Assembly: GCF_002849225.1 (NCBI RefSeq)
Contig: NZ_PKMC01000002.1
Coordinates: 124,001-188,000 of the forward strand
Direction: 5' to 3'
Length of the DNA stretch: 64,000 nt
Source: Actinomyces sp. UMB0138
Lineage (GTDB): Bacteria; Bacillota; Negativicutes; Veillonellales; Veillonellaceae
Part shown: positions 7,412 to 15,932 of the stretch, piece after piece
Layout: every line of letters starts with the position of its first letter
Numbering within the stretch: the stretch's first letter is position 1
The notes under the pieces: model-generated
What the model was told of the DNA's origin: nothing
What the model saw: the letters and a program-made list of their open reading frames with translations, nothing else
The model's database searches: none
Program-made: the position numbers and the translations under genes

Positions 7412-8329
7412 TCAAGTAAGCAGCATTTTGGCTTGTGAAAGCACTATTGGCAGCACTCCGGTGCAGACGAAGGCGGGCAGTAGGCACAGGGCTAAGGGAA
7501 GTACCAGGCGCACCCCGAGCACAGCCGCCGCCTCCCTGGAGTCGCGGGCCGCCCTTACCCGGGCAGCCTGCGCGGCACGTGCCAGTAGCCGAACGGGCGA
7601 AAGCCCTTCATTCCAGCTCGGTTCCAGGGCATCCCACAGCACCAGCCATGAGGCAGAGGTGTTAGCCCGCACCTGTTCCATGTCGGCGCCCAATACCAGC
7701 ATCCTGCCGGCCATCTGCAGGTCGGCCACCTTGCCCGCCTTACCGAGGGCGACCAACGCCCCGGGCACGGAGGTGCCCACTTTTACGCAGGCGCGGGCCA
7801 GGTCGCACCAGAGTGGCACTGTCAGTCCCCCGGCGCTGGCAACACCGTTTTCCTGGGCTTTTGCCAGTAGTTTGTGAATCCAGTAGAGGCCTCCGCCCTC
7901 GAACAGGATGCCGAATGCCAGCAGTACTAGCCCGGCTTTGGAGCCGAACAGTACTTTCCACGGTGGCGATCCGATGGCCCACCCCAACACCATTCCCAGT
8001 AGGGGCAGGCAAGCAAGTAAGCGGGCGGAGGAGCGCGGCCCGGCCAGCGAGATGCGTCGTTCCGCCTGCGCCTGTTCGTCCGCGCGCAGCGATTCCGCGA
8101 GCCGATCCAGCAGCCCGACCAGGGGCACGCCGACCGACAGGGAGACTTCTTGGACAACCTGCAAGCTGGGTGGGGCGCCTTTGGCTGGCACGCAGTTATC
8201 CCATGCTCGCTTTGGGTCTTGTCCGGCCGCCAGGCGCGCGGCCAGTTCCGCCACGATGTCTGCCGCTTCTACCGGGGCAGGTTTTAGCCTCTCTTTTAGC
8301 TTTACATATAGGTTTCGGATTCTTGCCAT
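7412..8329 (-). CDS. Fused TadB-TadC type II secretion F-domain protein
   Basis: 305 residues carrying two F-type modules that are separate genes in most actinobacteria. Residues 1-150 resemble TadB: a cytoplasmic helical domain with VPLVGLLDRLAESLRADEQA, then two membrane helices. Residues 165-305 resemble TadC: a second helical domain with SPVRLLARAAQAARVRAA, then membrane helices near the C-terminus. Both would sit in the cytoplasmic membrane as the platform on which CpaF acts. The ATG at 8329 lies 28 bases inside the cpaF gene. One continuous frame and the short length indicate real fusion and trimming rather than an error, although I cannot exclude a lost stop. Confidence 0.8.
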   Translation of the reverse strand: MARIRNLYVKLKERLKPAPVEAADIVAELAARLAAGQDPKRAWDNCVPAKGAPPSLQVVQEVSLSVGVPLVGLLDRLAESLRADEQAQAERRISLAGPRSSARLLACLPLLGMVLGWAIGSPPWKVLFGSKAGLVLLAFGILFEGGGLYWIHKLLAKAQENGVASAGGLTVPLWCDLARACVKVGTSVPGALVALGKAGKVADLQMAGRMLVLGADMEQVRANTSASWLVLWDALEPSWNEGLSPVRLLARAAQAARVRAARDSREAAAVLGVRLVLPLALCLLPAFVCTGVLPIVLSQAKMLLT

Positions 8330-9423
8330 GGCAGCTGCCCTTCCCTGATTAGTTCTGCGCCGGGAGTGGGCACGTAGAGCACTCGCAGCACCTGCAGCCT
8401 GCCGCCGTCGTAGTGGGGCACTCCTATTTCGGACACCCAGCGGCTACCGCGATTACGGCTTAGGTGGATCACTGCTCCAAATGCGGCAGCGGCCTGGGCA
8501 GCCACTGCGGCCTCGCTCATTGCGGCCATCGCCCCCAAAGCCAATAGGCGGGCGGGTACTTCGCGCACCCCATTTGCGTGTAAGGTGGCCCATCCGCCCT
8601 CGTGGCCCGTGTTCAGGGCTGACATCATCTCGCGCACTTCCCCGCCGCGGCATTCGCCCACTACTACCCGGTCGGGCCGCATGCGCAGGCTGGCTCGCAG
8701 CAACGCGGAAAGGCTGATGCCGCCTACACCCTCGACGTTGGGCTTGCGTTCGGTTAGGTGCACTACGTGCGGGTGGCGAGGGCGCAGCTCGCCCACTTCT
8801 TCAATGCACACTATGCGTTCACGGTGGCTGACCTGCCCTAACAGGGCGGACAGCAAGGTGGTTTTGCCCGTGCCCGTTCCGCCACTGATAAGCCCTGATA
8901 CTTTCGCCTGTACCGCCTGCGCCAGGATGGATGCCAACTCGGCGTTGACGGTGCCAGAATCTACTAGCTCGGCCAGGCTGAAGGAGTGCCGGCGGAAAGT
9001 GCGCAAGGAAATGGTGACCTGATCTGCCAGCGGCGGCAGGAGCGCATTCACTCGCGTGCCCGACGGTAACACCCCGTCCAGGATCGGAGCCGCATCGTCT
9101 AAGCGTTGCCCGCAGGCGGCTGCCATGCGCACCGCCAATTCGCGCAGTTGCGCCCCGTCCCCTAAGTACATGCGCGCCCGCTGCAGCCCCCTGCCCCTGT
9201 CTACCCACACGGACTCGGGCCCGTTGATCAGCACGTCGGTCACGTCTGGCTCATCCAGCAGGCTTGCCAGTTCGGGTGTCAGTCCGCCCTGTAGCGCCTG
9301 CGCCTGGCGGTACCGCGCCAGCAATTCGTCTGCCACCGGCGCGTCCTGGCTTACAGCCGCCACTGCGGCGGGCAGCGGCCGGCCCGAGGCTACAAGCTTG
9401 CGCAGTAAATTACTTTGCACCAT
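8302..9423 (-). CDS. TadA/CpaF-type secretion ATPase
   Basis: 373 residues of the type II/IV secretion ATPase family that powers Tad pilus assembly at the cytoplasmic face. Visible motifs: INGPESVWVDRG near residue 65, the conserved arginine region TFRRHSFSL, Walker A GGTGTGKTTLLSALLG (about residues 180-195), an Asp-box CIEEVGELRP, Walker B LRMRPDRVVVGECRGGE and the His-box TGHEGGWATLHANG. It is the short actinobacterial form, Rv3659c-like. The ATG at 9423 overlaps the cpaE-like gene by 14 bases and its end overlaps tadBC, so cpaE-cpaF-tadBC is one coupled unit. Confidence 0.92.
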   Translation of the reverse strand: MVQSNLLRKLVASGRPLPAAVAAVSQDAPVADELLARYRQAQALQGGLTPELASLLDEPDVTDVLINGPESVWVDRGRGLQRARMYLGDGAQLRELAVRMAAACGQRLDDAAPILDGVLPSGTRVNALLPPLADQVTISLRTFRRHSFSLAELVDSGTVNAELASILAQAVQAKVSGLISGGTGTGKTTLLSALLGQVSHRERIVCIEEVGELRPRHPHVVHLTERKPNVEGVGGISLSALLRASLRMRPDRVVVGECRGGEVREMMSALNTGHEGGWATLHANGVREVPARLLALGAMAAMSEAAVAAQAAAAFGAVIHLSRNRGSRWVSEIGVPHYDGGRLQVLRVLYVPTPGAELIREGQLPWQESETYM

Positions 9424-10159
9424 CGCCCCTAACCAGGCCGCTGACTAGGCGGTGGATTCGCCACCCCAGTAGCGGGCCGGCCCTAAATTTTTGACCGCCG
9501 CGCACTTTCGGCCACCGGCCAGAGCCAACCGGCACAATCTGGTCGCAAATGCCCTGGATTTCCGCCTCGCACCTGCCGCCTACCCTTCCGGCGTCGATTA
9601 CTACCAGACCGCCGCGCCCCACCTTCCGGGCAAGTGCGAGGGCGTGCCCGCGCCAATCTGCGCCCGCCTGGGCCACCACAATTCCCCGCCAGGACGCCCC
9701 GCCGGCCAACGCCGCCAATCCGGCAACTGTTGTTTCGGCTGCGCCCTGACTGTGGGTAAGTTCCCGATACAGGGAGGGAGGATCCGCGCAATCCAAGATG
9801 GCGACCTTGCCCCGGCGGGCTGCAATGCGGGCGATAGCCGTGGTCATCGTGGATGCTCCCACGCCGCCGGCACGCCCAAACACAGCGAGCAGCCTGCCGG
9901 CCTCTGGATGCAATACCTTATCTAAGGCAGCTAGGAACTCGACCTCGTCCCCCGGCAGATCAAGCCCGTGCTCGCCCACCGGCAGCACTCCCGGCCCACC
10001 GCGATGCAACCCCTGCGTGTCGATCACCACCGCAGCGGCCTCGCAGAGTGGACCGTGCGAGGTCGGTTCGCAGTCAATCCCTAGCAGCTGCACCAAAGAA
10101 GACGCCTGCTGAGCCCTTGCATTGCCCCGCCCGCATATTGCCACCCGCTTATTCGTCAT
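9410..10159 (-). CDS. CpaE/Ssd-like septum-site or pilus-localising ATPase
   Basis: About 249 residues of the 'helicase/secretion neighbourhood CpaE-like' family (Rv3660c, Ssd). It has a degenerate receiver-like N-terminus (MTNKRVAICGRGN) and a ParA/MinD-like ATPase core with FGRAGGVGASTMTTAIAR as deviant Walker A, VAILDCADPPSLYREL, and VVIDAGRVGG in the Walker B place. Such proteins position the pilus machine and in mycobacteria affect septation. The start is taken at ATG 10159; an in-frame GTG at 10198 would add 13 residues but leave almost no room for the two-box element upstream. It begins the assembly unit, with cpaF overlapping its end. Confidence 0.8.
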   Translation of the reverse strand: MTNKRVAICGRGNARAQQASSLVQLLGIDCEPTSHGPLCEAAAVVIDTQGLHRGGPGVLPVGEHGLDLPGDEVEFLAALDKVLHPEAGRLLAVFGRAGGVGASTMTTAIARIAARRGKVAILDCADPPSLYRELTHSQGAAETTVAGLAALAGGASWRGIVVAQAGADWRGHALALARKVGRGGLVVIDAGRVGGRCEAEIQGICDQIVPVGSGRWPKVRGGQKFRAGPLLGWRIHRLVSGLVRGDGAK

Positions 10160-10212
10160 GGGCCCATGGTGCCCACCGCGCAGGAACCTCACCACCACCT
10201 ACCCGCATCGGC

Positions 10213-10245
10213 TGTGGATAACTCGCCCTCGCTAGTCTGTGGAAA
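10213..10245 (-). promoter_or_regulatory. Two-box element TGTGGATAA/TGTGGAAA upstream of the assembly unit
   Basis: TGTGGATAA at 10213-10221 and TGTGGAAA at 10238-10245 repeat, at identical 25-base pitch, the element found before the pilin unit. Here it lies about 54 bases upstream of the preferred cpaE-like start. The shared arrangement suggests the two tad units answer to the same factor; DnaA is a candidate because one box equals TTATCCACA. Confidence 0.4.
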
Positions 10246-10259
10246 GTTTCAAAGTGGCA

Positions 10260-11108
10260 TTATTTAGCCAATTTATGCCCTAGCACTTCAACCGCCAGGT
10301 CGCTGGCCCGCTCGGCACCTTGCTGAGCAGCCTGAATGATCCACCCCAACCATTTGGTTACGCCCTGCGGGGTGGCTCGGCGATAGTCGCGCAAACGCGC
10401 CCGGTAGCCAAGACCGTCCCTGCCGCACCGCTCATCTACTAGGGCGATGCCCGTCGGCTCTGCGCCCGCCGACACCATCACCCACCTGGCAGCGGCACGT
10501 GCCACTATGCCGGACGGGCCGGCAAACGCATCCGCCAATTCCGCGTGCACCAACGCCGCCCGCACCCACGCCGACCCGGGAGCGGCAGCCAATGCCAGGG
10601 CTCGCTCGACCTTCTGCTTGCCTTCCCAGCCAGCCGGCACGCCCACCTGACTTTGCTCAATGAGTCCCATATGCACCAACCCCACGCACGCATCCCGGTG
10701 CAAGCCGGCCAGCAGCGAAGGAAAGTGTACGGGCGCGCGGCGAGCTCGGCCCCCGCGCACGTTCAGCGGGGCCATCAGTTCAACCAGGTGCAATTGCGCC
10801 GCGAGCGCCCCCACGCCCACCGCCCAGGTGGCATCCGTAATGGGTGCTGCGAGTCCGCCCTCGGCCCCTGCCGCGCCCGCCCGCAGTTCGTCTACGTTCA
10901 CCCGCGCCCCCTCGCAGAGGGCGGAAGACACGGCTAGGCGGACGGCCGCTTCAGTGCGCGCTTCGGGCCAGCGGTGCCGCAACCCTTCGTGGAATCGAAG
11001 CTTCGCCACGGCCTCGTCAGCAGCGCGAATGGCCTGCCGAACGCTTTCATCAGCTGCTAGCACCTGCACGGCAGCACTAATCTGCGCGGACGTATCTTCG
11101 GGTTGCAT
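10260..11108 (-). CDS. Actinobacterial protein next to tad, possible Fic N-terminal-like fold
   Basis: 282 residues, Ala-rich and predicted helical, with the block LRFHEGLRHRWPEARTEAAVRLAVSSA followed by CEGARVNVDELRAG. This resembles the N-terminal helical part of Fic-type proteins, but the Fic catalytic motif HPFxDGN is not present. Proteins of this kind are found beside tad loci in several actinobacteria and are sometimes loosely named oxidoreductase. I see no nucleotide-binding motif to support that name. The ATG at 11108 has no clear ribosome binding site. It is upstream of the cpaE-like gene on the same strand, 60 bases away, and diverges from the membrane-protein gene at 11172. Function unknown. 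Confidence 0.55.
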   Translation of the reverse strand: MQPEDTSAQISAAVQVLAADESVRQAIRAADEAVAKLRFHEGLRHRWPEARTEAAVRLAVSSALCEGARVNVDELRAGAAGAEGGLAAPITDATWAVGVGALAAQLHLVELMAPLNVRGGRARRAPVHFPSLLAGLHRDACVGLVHMGLIEQSQVGVPAGWEGKQKVERALALAAAPGSAWVRAALVHAELADAFAGPSGIVARAAARWVMVSAGAEPTGIALVDERCGRDGLGYRARLRDYRRATPQGVTKWLGWIIQAAQQGAERASDLAVEVLGHKLAK

Positions 11109-11171
11109 AGGAAAATACTAGGCACCCCTGATGCGGTATTTCTACCAAGGTTGGACTTGTATCATGGATCC

Positions 11172-12125
11172 ATGCCCAAGAATTTCCCCGATGCCAGGCG
11201 CGAGCGCGCACTGAATTTGCTGTGCGCCGTGTTGGGGCCGGTGGGCACTGTGCTGCTCGTTATTGGGTCGGGCAAGCAGCTGGCTACGGCTGCGGTTGGC
11301 AAGCCCTTCGCGCAACCCATGGCGCTAGTTTCCATTGTCGTGGGAATTGCGGCGTTGCTTGGGTGCGCTTCCTTCACCACCACTCGCTCGCAGGTTGGTC
11401 TTACCCTGGGCGGATCTATTGCCTGCATTGGGGCGCTGGCCAGCCCCCTGTTCACCTTGGATTTTCCGGGCATCAACATTCTGCTTCCTACCTGGTGGGC
11501 AGCATTCTTGCCGTCACTGGCGGGCGTGCTGTTCGGCTCCTCCCTCGCCTGCGAAATCACCAGGCGGCGGGCCAGCTCCCGCCCCGACGAAGACCTGTTG
11601 CGCATCGTTGCCTCCGACCAGACATTCCGTGCCCCGCTACCTTTTTCTAGAGGACGCGATAGCGTGCGCTCGTTCTACCTTTCCGCCATTGCTTCTGCCG
11701 GGTTGTGGGGACTGTTGCTTATCCGTGCGCACGGGGTAGATGTTACGGGCGGGCCCACCCACATGTTCCTTTATTTGAATTGGGCGTGCGAACTCATCAC
11801 CTTGATGGGAGTGGTGGTCTTCTCGCTCCTCCTAACTTTTTCGGGCATGTTTTCTTCTTTTGGGCCGCTCTTTTGCGGCACCTTCTTCATTACGCTGCCC
11901 GCCTGCGGCGTATCGTTTTTGCAGGTCATTACCGGGTACGGGATAGGTCCTAACTTCCCCACTGCCACGGCTTTCGGCCTCACCGCCGTCCCCCTGTCCG
12001 CGATCGGGGCTGCAGCAGTAGCAACGGTGCACGCCGCGCATTGGGCACGCGTGCGGTCCTGTTCCAAAGAAGCAAGCAAACGCGACCTGGATCTGGAAAC
12101 ATACCTTCGAGATATGGAAATTTAG
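11172..12125 (+). CDS. Polytopic membrane protein, unknown
   Basis: 317 residues with about eight hydrophobic segments in two groups: four in the first half (residues about 15-140), then a soluble loop with RRRASSRPDEDLLR, then four more, with a short acidic tail DLDLETYLRDMEI. I recognise no family. The start is placed at ATG 11172; an in-frame ATG at 11103 overlaps the divergent gene and would add 23 residues that do not look like a membrane lead. The neighbouring 12203 gene on the same strand is also membrane-anchored, but the 77-base gap holds that gene's own ribosome binding site, so an operon is only possible. Confidence 0.6.
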   Translation: MPKNFPDARRERALNLLCAVLGPVGTVLLVIGSGKQLATAAVGKPFAQPMALVSIVVGIAALLGCASFTTTRSQVGLTLGGSIACIGALASPLFTLDFPGINILLPTWWAAFLPSLAGVLFGSSLACEITRRRASSRPDEDLLRIVASDQTFRAPLPFSRGRDSVRSFYLSAIASAGLWGLLLIRAHGVDVTGGPTHMFLYLNWACELITLMGVVVFSLLLTFSGMFSSFGPLFCGTFFITLPACGVSFLQVITGYGIGPNFPTATAFGLTAVPLSAIGAAAVATVHAAHWARVRSCSKEASKRDLDLETYLRDMEI

Positions 12126-12202
12126 CCCCGCCCGCGCGGGAAAAATGCCTTGCCTCTTCGCTCGGCTATCGTTGGAAGCAACTGTGTACGTAGGAGGCTT
12201 CT

Positions 12203-13498
12203 ATGAGCGATAACGCCGACCCCAAAGATATTGTAGGCCGTCGGATCTGGCGGATTTCTGATGACGTTGCCCCAGAGACCGGCACGCAGGGTCTGCCCGT
12301 ACAGGGCGCCCAAAAAACTGCGGCAATTGTTGGTGAACCCGTAGGCGCAGGGCGCTCCGGATCCACCTCTTACAATTTTGTGTCCGCGGCCCAGGCCAAG
12401 CCGAAAAAAGATGCCCCCGAGCAGGGCGAACAAGTAGCCGAACAAGCTGACCAGGCCGAACCGGCCCAGCCCGTCCAAGAGCCGGCGGCCGCCCTCGAAG
12501 CGCCTAGCGAAGCAGAAACAGGAGAGGGCACGGACGAAGAAACTACTGAAGAAGCCGAAGTAGCAGACCAGGGCGAAGCACAGGCCGAACCGCTAGCGCA
12601 GGCCAACGAAGAAGCCACCGTAGTGGCCGAAACCCGGCCGGCTGCTCCAGCTTTCGCTCCCGTGCACCCCAAGGGCGAAAGCCGCCAGGCCCCGCAGACT
12701 GATGCCGACGCGGCCGAGGCCTTCCCCACTCCGAGCGCTCCTATAACTGACACTACGAAACGCACCTCCATCGCCGACCGTTTCCCCGCCGAGGGGCCGC
12801 GCGATCCCGAACGCGAAGCCGAAAGCACGCTGATTCGCCGCCAGTCCCTGTTGGCCCCCACCCAGAGCTCACCCGCCAACCAGGAAGAGCCCACCTGGGC
12901 CAAACGTGAGGCGCAGGCTTCGTCCTCTTCCGCAGAGGCTTCCGAAGAAGAACTGTTCGAGGGCGCAACCGTCCGCCCATCCACCAAGTCTCGCGGGCTA
13001 GCACACTTCGGCGTGCTGGTAGGAACCATTTTGCTGGTTCCGCTCGCCCTGGCCTTATTCATTGCCGGCGTAGCCCAGCCCGAGGGCGCTCAGTACTTCG
13101 CGTTGGGCACCAATGCAGGACGCATCCTGCTGGTGCTGCTAGGGGTTGTGGGCGTGTTCCTGGCCGTATTGCTGGCCCGCTGGTCCTCGCTAGGTTCGTT
13201 CATCGCAGGCATTTTACTCTTCGGTCTTGGCGTTGCCGGCATCATAATCTCGCCTCTGGTATCCGTGTGGAGCGACAACATCGTCCGCGATCTTACCGGC
13301 GGCTCCCTGGCCTCCCGTTTCGTATCTACTTTCGCGCTCATCTGCGCTAACGGCACCCTGGCAATGGCCGGTGCGGTGCTGCTGGCTGTCGGCTTCGTCT
13401 CACACGGTGCCCGCCGCAAGGGCCGCGAAGACACTCGTACCCGCGAAAGGGTAGAGGACGCCCTCGAAAATAGGAAAAGAGCCTCGCGCGCCAAGTGA
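12203..13498 (+). CDS. Membrane protein with long acidic, Pro/Ala/Glu-rich N-terminal half
   Basis: 431 residues. The first about 265 are low complexity, very rich in Glu, Ala, Pro and Gln, and probably disordered. Residues about 270-410 contain four transmembrane helices, and the C-terminus is strongly basic (RRKGREDTRTRERVEDALENRKRASRAK). A strong AGGAGG precedes ATG 12203. I recognise no catalytic motif. The charge layout, acidic cytoplasmic arm and basic tail, suggests a cytoplasmic-side scaffold at the membrane, but that is inference. Its stop overlaps the GTG of the alpha/beta hydrolase by four bases, so the two are translationally coupled. Confidence 0.7.
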   Translation: MSDNADPKDIVGRRIWRISDDVAPETGTQGLPVQGAQKTAAIVGEPVGAGRSGSTSYNFVSAAQAKPKKDAPEQGEQVAEQADQAEPAQPVQEPAAALEAPSEAETGEGTDEETTEEAEVADQGEAQAEPLAQANEEATVVAETRPAAPAFAPVHPKGESRQAPQTDADAAEAFPTPSAPITDTTKRTSIADRFPAEGPRDPEREAESTLIRRQSLLAPTQSSPANQEEPTWAKREAQASSSSAEASEEELFEGATVRPSTKSRGLAHFGVLVGTILLVPLALALFIAGVAQPEGAQYFALGTNAGRILLVLLGVVGVFLAVLLARWSSLGSFIAGILLFGLGVAGIIISPLVSVWSDNIVRDLTGGSLASRFVSTFALICANGTLAMAGAVLLAVGFVSHGARRKGREDTRTRERVEDALENRKRASRAK

Positions 13499-14433
13499 AG
13501 ATTGAAGATTCCCTTCCCTCTGGGCTGATCCGCCCGGAGGGGCCGTGGATACACCGCAACATCAACGCCAACGGCGCCCGCTTCCACGTGGTGCAGGCTG
13601 GCCCTTCCTCCTCGCACGCGGTATTGCTGCTGCACGGCTTCCCCCAATACTGGTGGGCTATGCGCGCCCAACTTGAGGCGCTTGCGGCAGCCGGATACAA
13701 CGCGGTGGCCATGGATTTGCGCGGCTTTGGCGGTTCTGACCGGCAGCCGAGCGGTTATGACGTAGCCACCTTGACCAAGGACTGCATCGGGGTGTTGACG
13801 TCGCTCGGCATTTCTAAAGCCATACTGGTAGGGCAAGGAATTGGCGGCACGCTTGCGTGGGCAGCCCCAGCGGTTGCTCCCCGCCAGGTAGCGGCTATCG
13901 TCACCTTAGGGGCTCCTCATCCTCTTGCCACCCGTTCTTTACGAGGGCGAGCCTTTACCGGAGGTGCGGCCCAATACCTGTTCTTGCAGCTACCGTGGCT
14001 ACCTGAGCGAGCATTGCGAAGCGGCTCGCTAGTGCACGCCCTGATGCGCTCCTGGGCCGCTGCGGAAAATCGTGACCTGGTAAATGACTTGGCAGACCGG
14101 TACGCATCCTTATTTACGAATCCTTTTGCGGCCACCGCTGCCCTTGCCTATCTGCGGCAGACGCGGAAGTTAATCGGAGCCCAACGTGACCTGCTCCGCC
14201 ATCGGGTGAGCGTGCCGGTGCTGTCCCTGCAAGGGCAAGTGGATCCGATCATGCCCGGGCAGGCCTTTGCGCGGGATGCCCACTATGTTGCCGGGCCTTT
14301 GACCCAGCGGGCGATTGTCGGTGCCGGCCACTTCCTGTCTGAGGAAGCCCCCGCAGCTGTGAATGCCGCGCTGCTTAGCTTTCTGCAGGAACTGGATTGG
14401 CCGACGGGCAGTAGCTTGCAACCGGGCAAATAG
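13495..14433 (+). CDS. Alpha/beta hydrolase-fold protein (EphE-like), nucleophile missing
   Basis: 312 residues of the epoxide hydrolase/haloperoxidase-like alpha/beta fold: LLLHGFPQYWW oxyanion region, AMDLRGFGGSD, then the nucleophile elbow. The elbow reads VGQGIGG, so Gly115 stands where Ser or Asp is needed; acid Asp250 (GQVDPIMP) and His279 (GAGHF) are kept. Synteny with Rv3670 (ephE) close to nth and crp supports family membership. Either it uses a non-classical mechanism or it is a binding protein. The GTG start overlaps the previous stop (GTGA). Its 3' end overlaps the convergent nth gene by 59 bases. Confidence 0.8.
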   Translation: MKIEDSLPSGLIRPEGPWIHRNINANGARFHVVQAGPSSSHAVLLLHGFPQYWWAMRAQLEALAAAGYNAVAMDLRGFGGSDRQPSGYDVATLTKDCIGVLTSLGISKAILVGQGIGGTLAWAAPAVAPRQVAAIVTLGAPHPLATRSLRGRAFTGGAAQYLFLQLPWLPERALRSGSLVHALMRSWAAAENRDLVNDLADRYASLFTNPFAATAALAYLRQTRKLIGAQRDLLRHRVSVPVLSLQGQVDPIMPGQAFARDAHYVAGPLTQRAIVGAGHFLSEEAPAAVNAALLSFLQELDWPTGSSLQPGK

Positions 14434-15031
14434 TGCACTTGGGAGCACGGGCAGTGCACACCTGGCGGCCATGAAAAATAAGGCGATGACACAGCATCGT
14501 CCAGTCGGCGTGTGGCAGTAATGCCCGCAGGTCGCCCTCTACTTTCAGCGGATCTTTTTCGCTAGTGAAGCCTAGGCGGCGGCTGAGGCGGCCGACATGG
14601 GTGTCCACAGTAATTTCGGGTTTTCCGAACCAATTTCCCAACACCACGTTTGCGGTTTTCCGTCCGACCCCGGGCAAGGACATCAGTTCCTTTCGAGTGC
14701 CGGGCACCTGCCCACCAAAGTCCCTTACTAGCCCTTCGGCAAGGCCTAAGAGCGAGTTCGCCCTCCTGCGAAACATCCCTAAAGGACGCACTACTTGCTG
14801 TAGCTCTTCCAGGTCAGCGCCCGCCAAATCCTTTGGCGTAGGCCACGTGGAAAACAGCTGTGGGCTGATCTGATTCACTCGAACGTCAGTGGTTTGGGCA
14901 CTTAGCACTGTGGCCACCAATAGCTCGAAGGCGTTAGAAAAATCGAGCGCGCAGCCCGCATCAGGGTAGGCTCGTGCCAGGGCGCGCGAGACCTGCACTG
15001 CCCGATGGTGTGCGACCAGATCTTGGGGCAC
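14375..15031 (-). CDS. nth: Endonuclease III, DNA glycosylase/AP lyase
   Basis: 218 residues. The helix-hairpin-helix with catalytic Lys (LPGVGRKTANVVLG), the catalytic Asp (VDTHVGRLSRRLGF) and the C-terminal 4Fe-4S cluster cysteines (C-x6-C-x2-C-x5-C, in CTARAPKCTICPVASYC) are all present. It removes oxidised pyrimidines and nicks the abasic site in base-excision repair. The length is typical. The start is GTG 15031 with AGAGG six bases upstream; the nearby ATG (15033) is out of frame. It diverges from crp, as nth and crp do in mycobacteria, and its end overlaps the EphE-like gene. Confidence 0.95.
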   Translation of the reverse strand: MPQDLVAHHRAVQVSRALARAYPDAGCALDFSNAFELLVATVLSAQTTDVRVNQISPQLFSTWPTPKDLAGADLEELQQVVRPLGMFRRRANSLLGLAEGLVRDFGGQVPGTRKELMSLPGVGRKTANVVLGNWFGKPEITVDTHVGRLSRRLGFTSEKDPLKVEGDLRALLPHADWTMLCHRLIFHGRQVCTARAPKCTICPVASYCPSANPVPAES

Positions 15032-15142
15032 ATGTACCTCTTTTCACACAACACTAACCGTTGTGATATAAAACGCTTCTGGTAATGATTAAACTAGGCT
15101 ATACATACCACCATGCCGCTAGTCCCGGCGCGAGGAGGAAAC

Positions 15143-15820
15143 GTGGACGCAACAATTATCCGTCAGGTACCGCTATTCGAAGGACTCGACGAGGCCACCC
15201 TGGGCGAGCTGTACCAGAAGATGTCTGAAGTTACGCTTCGCCGCGGCGAGGTACTGTTTGAAGAAAACGACGACGCAGACCAGCTCTACATTGTCACCGA
15301 AGGCAAAGTGAAGCTGGGCCACACCACTTCCGATGGCCGCGAGAACCTGCTGGCAATCTTGGGCCCTGGCGAGATCCTGGGCGAATTGACCCTATTCGAT
15401 CGTGGCACCCGTTCTGGCACGGCTACCGCAATCTCCTCCACCAGGTTGCTGTCGCTGGCACACACCGACCTGATGGCATTCATAGATTTGCATCCGCAGA
15501 TGGCCAAGCTGATGCTGCGTGACCTGGCGGGCCGCCTACGCCGCACCAATGAGGCGCTCGCGGACATGGTCTTCTCGGACGTGCCGGGCCGCGTCGCTAA
15601 GGCGCTGGTCGATTTGGCAGAGCGTTTCGGTTCCCGTACCGACGAGGGCGTGCACGTCCCCCACGACCTGACCCAGGAAGAACTGGCGCAGCTGGTGGGC
15701 GCTTCACGCGAGACGGTAAATAAGTCTTTGGCAGAGTTCGGCTCCCGCGGCTGGATCCGCTTGGAAGGACGAGCCGTGATGCTGCTAGACCTGGAACGCC
15801 TAGTACGCCGCGCCCGCTAA
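15143..15820 (+). CDS. crp: Crp/Fnr-family global regulator (GlxR/Crp type)
   Basis: 225 residues that follow mycobacterial Crp (224 residues) closely: a cAMP-binding beta-roll (YIVTEGKVKLG, GRENLLAILGPGEILGELTLFD), a dimer helix, the conserved MVFSDVPGRVAKAL hinge, and a winged helix with LTQEELAQLVGASRETVNKSLAEF as the recognition region. In relatives it regulates respiration, carbon use and stress genes by binding TGTGA-N6-TCACA. An ATG at 15113 is in frame, but the GTG at 15143 follows a strong GAGGAGG and gives the family length. A strong terminator follows. Confidence 0.93.
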   Translation: MDATIIRQVPLFEGLDEATLGELYQKMSEVTLRRGEVLFEENDDADQLYIVTEGKVKLGHTTSDGRENLLAILGPGEILGELTLFDRGTRSGTATAISSTRLLSLAHTDLMAFIDLHPQMAKLMLRDLAGRLRRTNEALADMVFSDVPGRVAKALVDLAERFGSRTDEGVHVPHDLTQEELAQLVGASRETVNKSLAEFGSRGWIRLEGRAVMLLDLERLVRRAR

Positions 15821-15832
15821 GTTTTAGCTACG

Positions 15833-15869
15833 TAAGGTGCCCGAGCCTAGCTCGGGCACCTTAGTTTTT
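15833..15869 (+). terminator. Terminator of crp
   Basis: A 13-bp stem (15833-15845 with 15851-15863) holds GGTGCCCGAG against CTCGGGCACC around a five-base loop and is followed by GTTTTT. It sits 13 bases after the crp stop. Confidence 0.9.
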
Positions 15870-15885
15870 CCCGCTTGTGGGCAGA

Positions 15886-15915
15886 AAAATCCCCCGGCCA
15901 AATGGCCGGGGGTTC
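15886..15915 (-). terminator. Terminator of the 16394-15933 (ridA) unit, possibly bidirectional
   Basis: CCCCCGGCCA (15891-15900) pairs with TGGCCGGGGG (15903-15912). On the minus strand the hairpin is followed by ATTTTT, making a good terminator for ridA. On the plus strand it is followed by a weaker TTCGTTTT and could back up the crp terminator. Confidence 0.8.
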
Positions 15916-15932
15916 GTTTTCTACCGCAAGTG

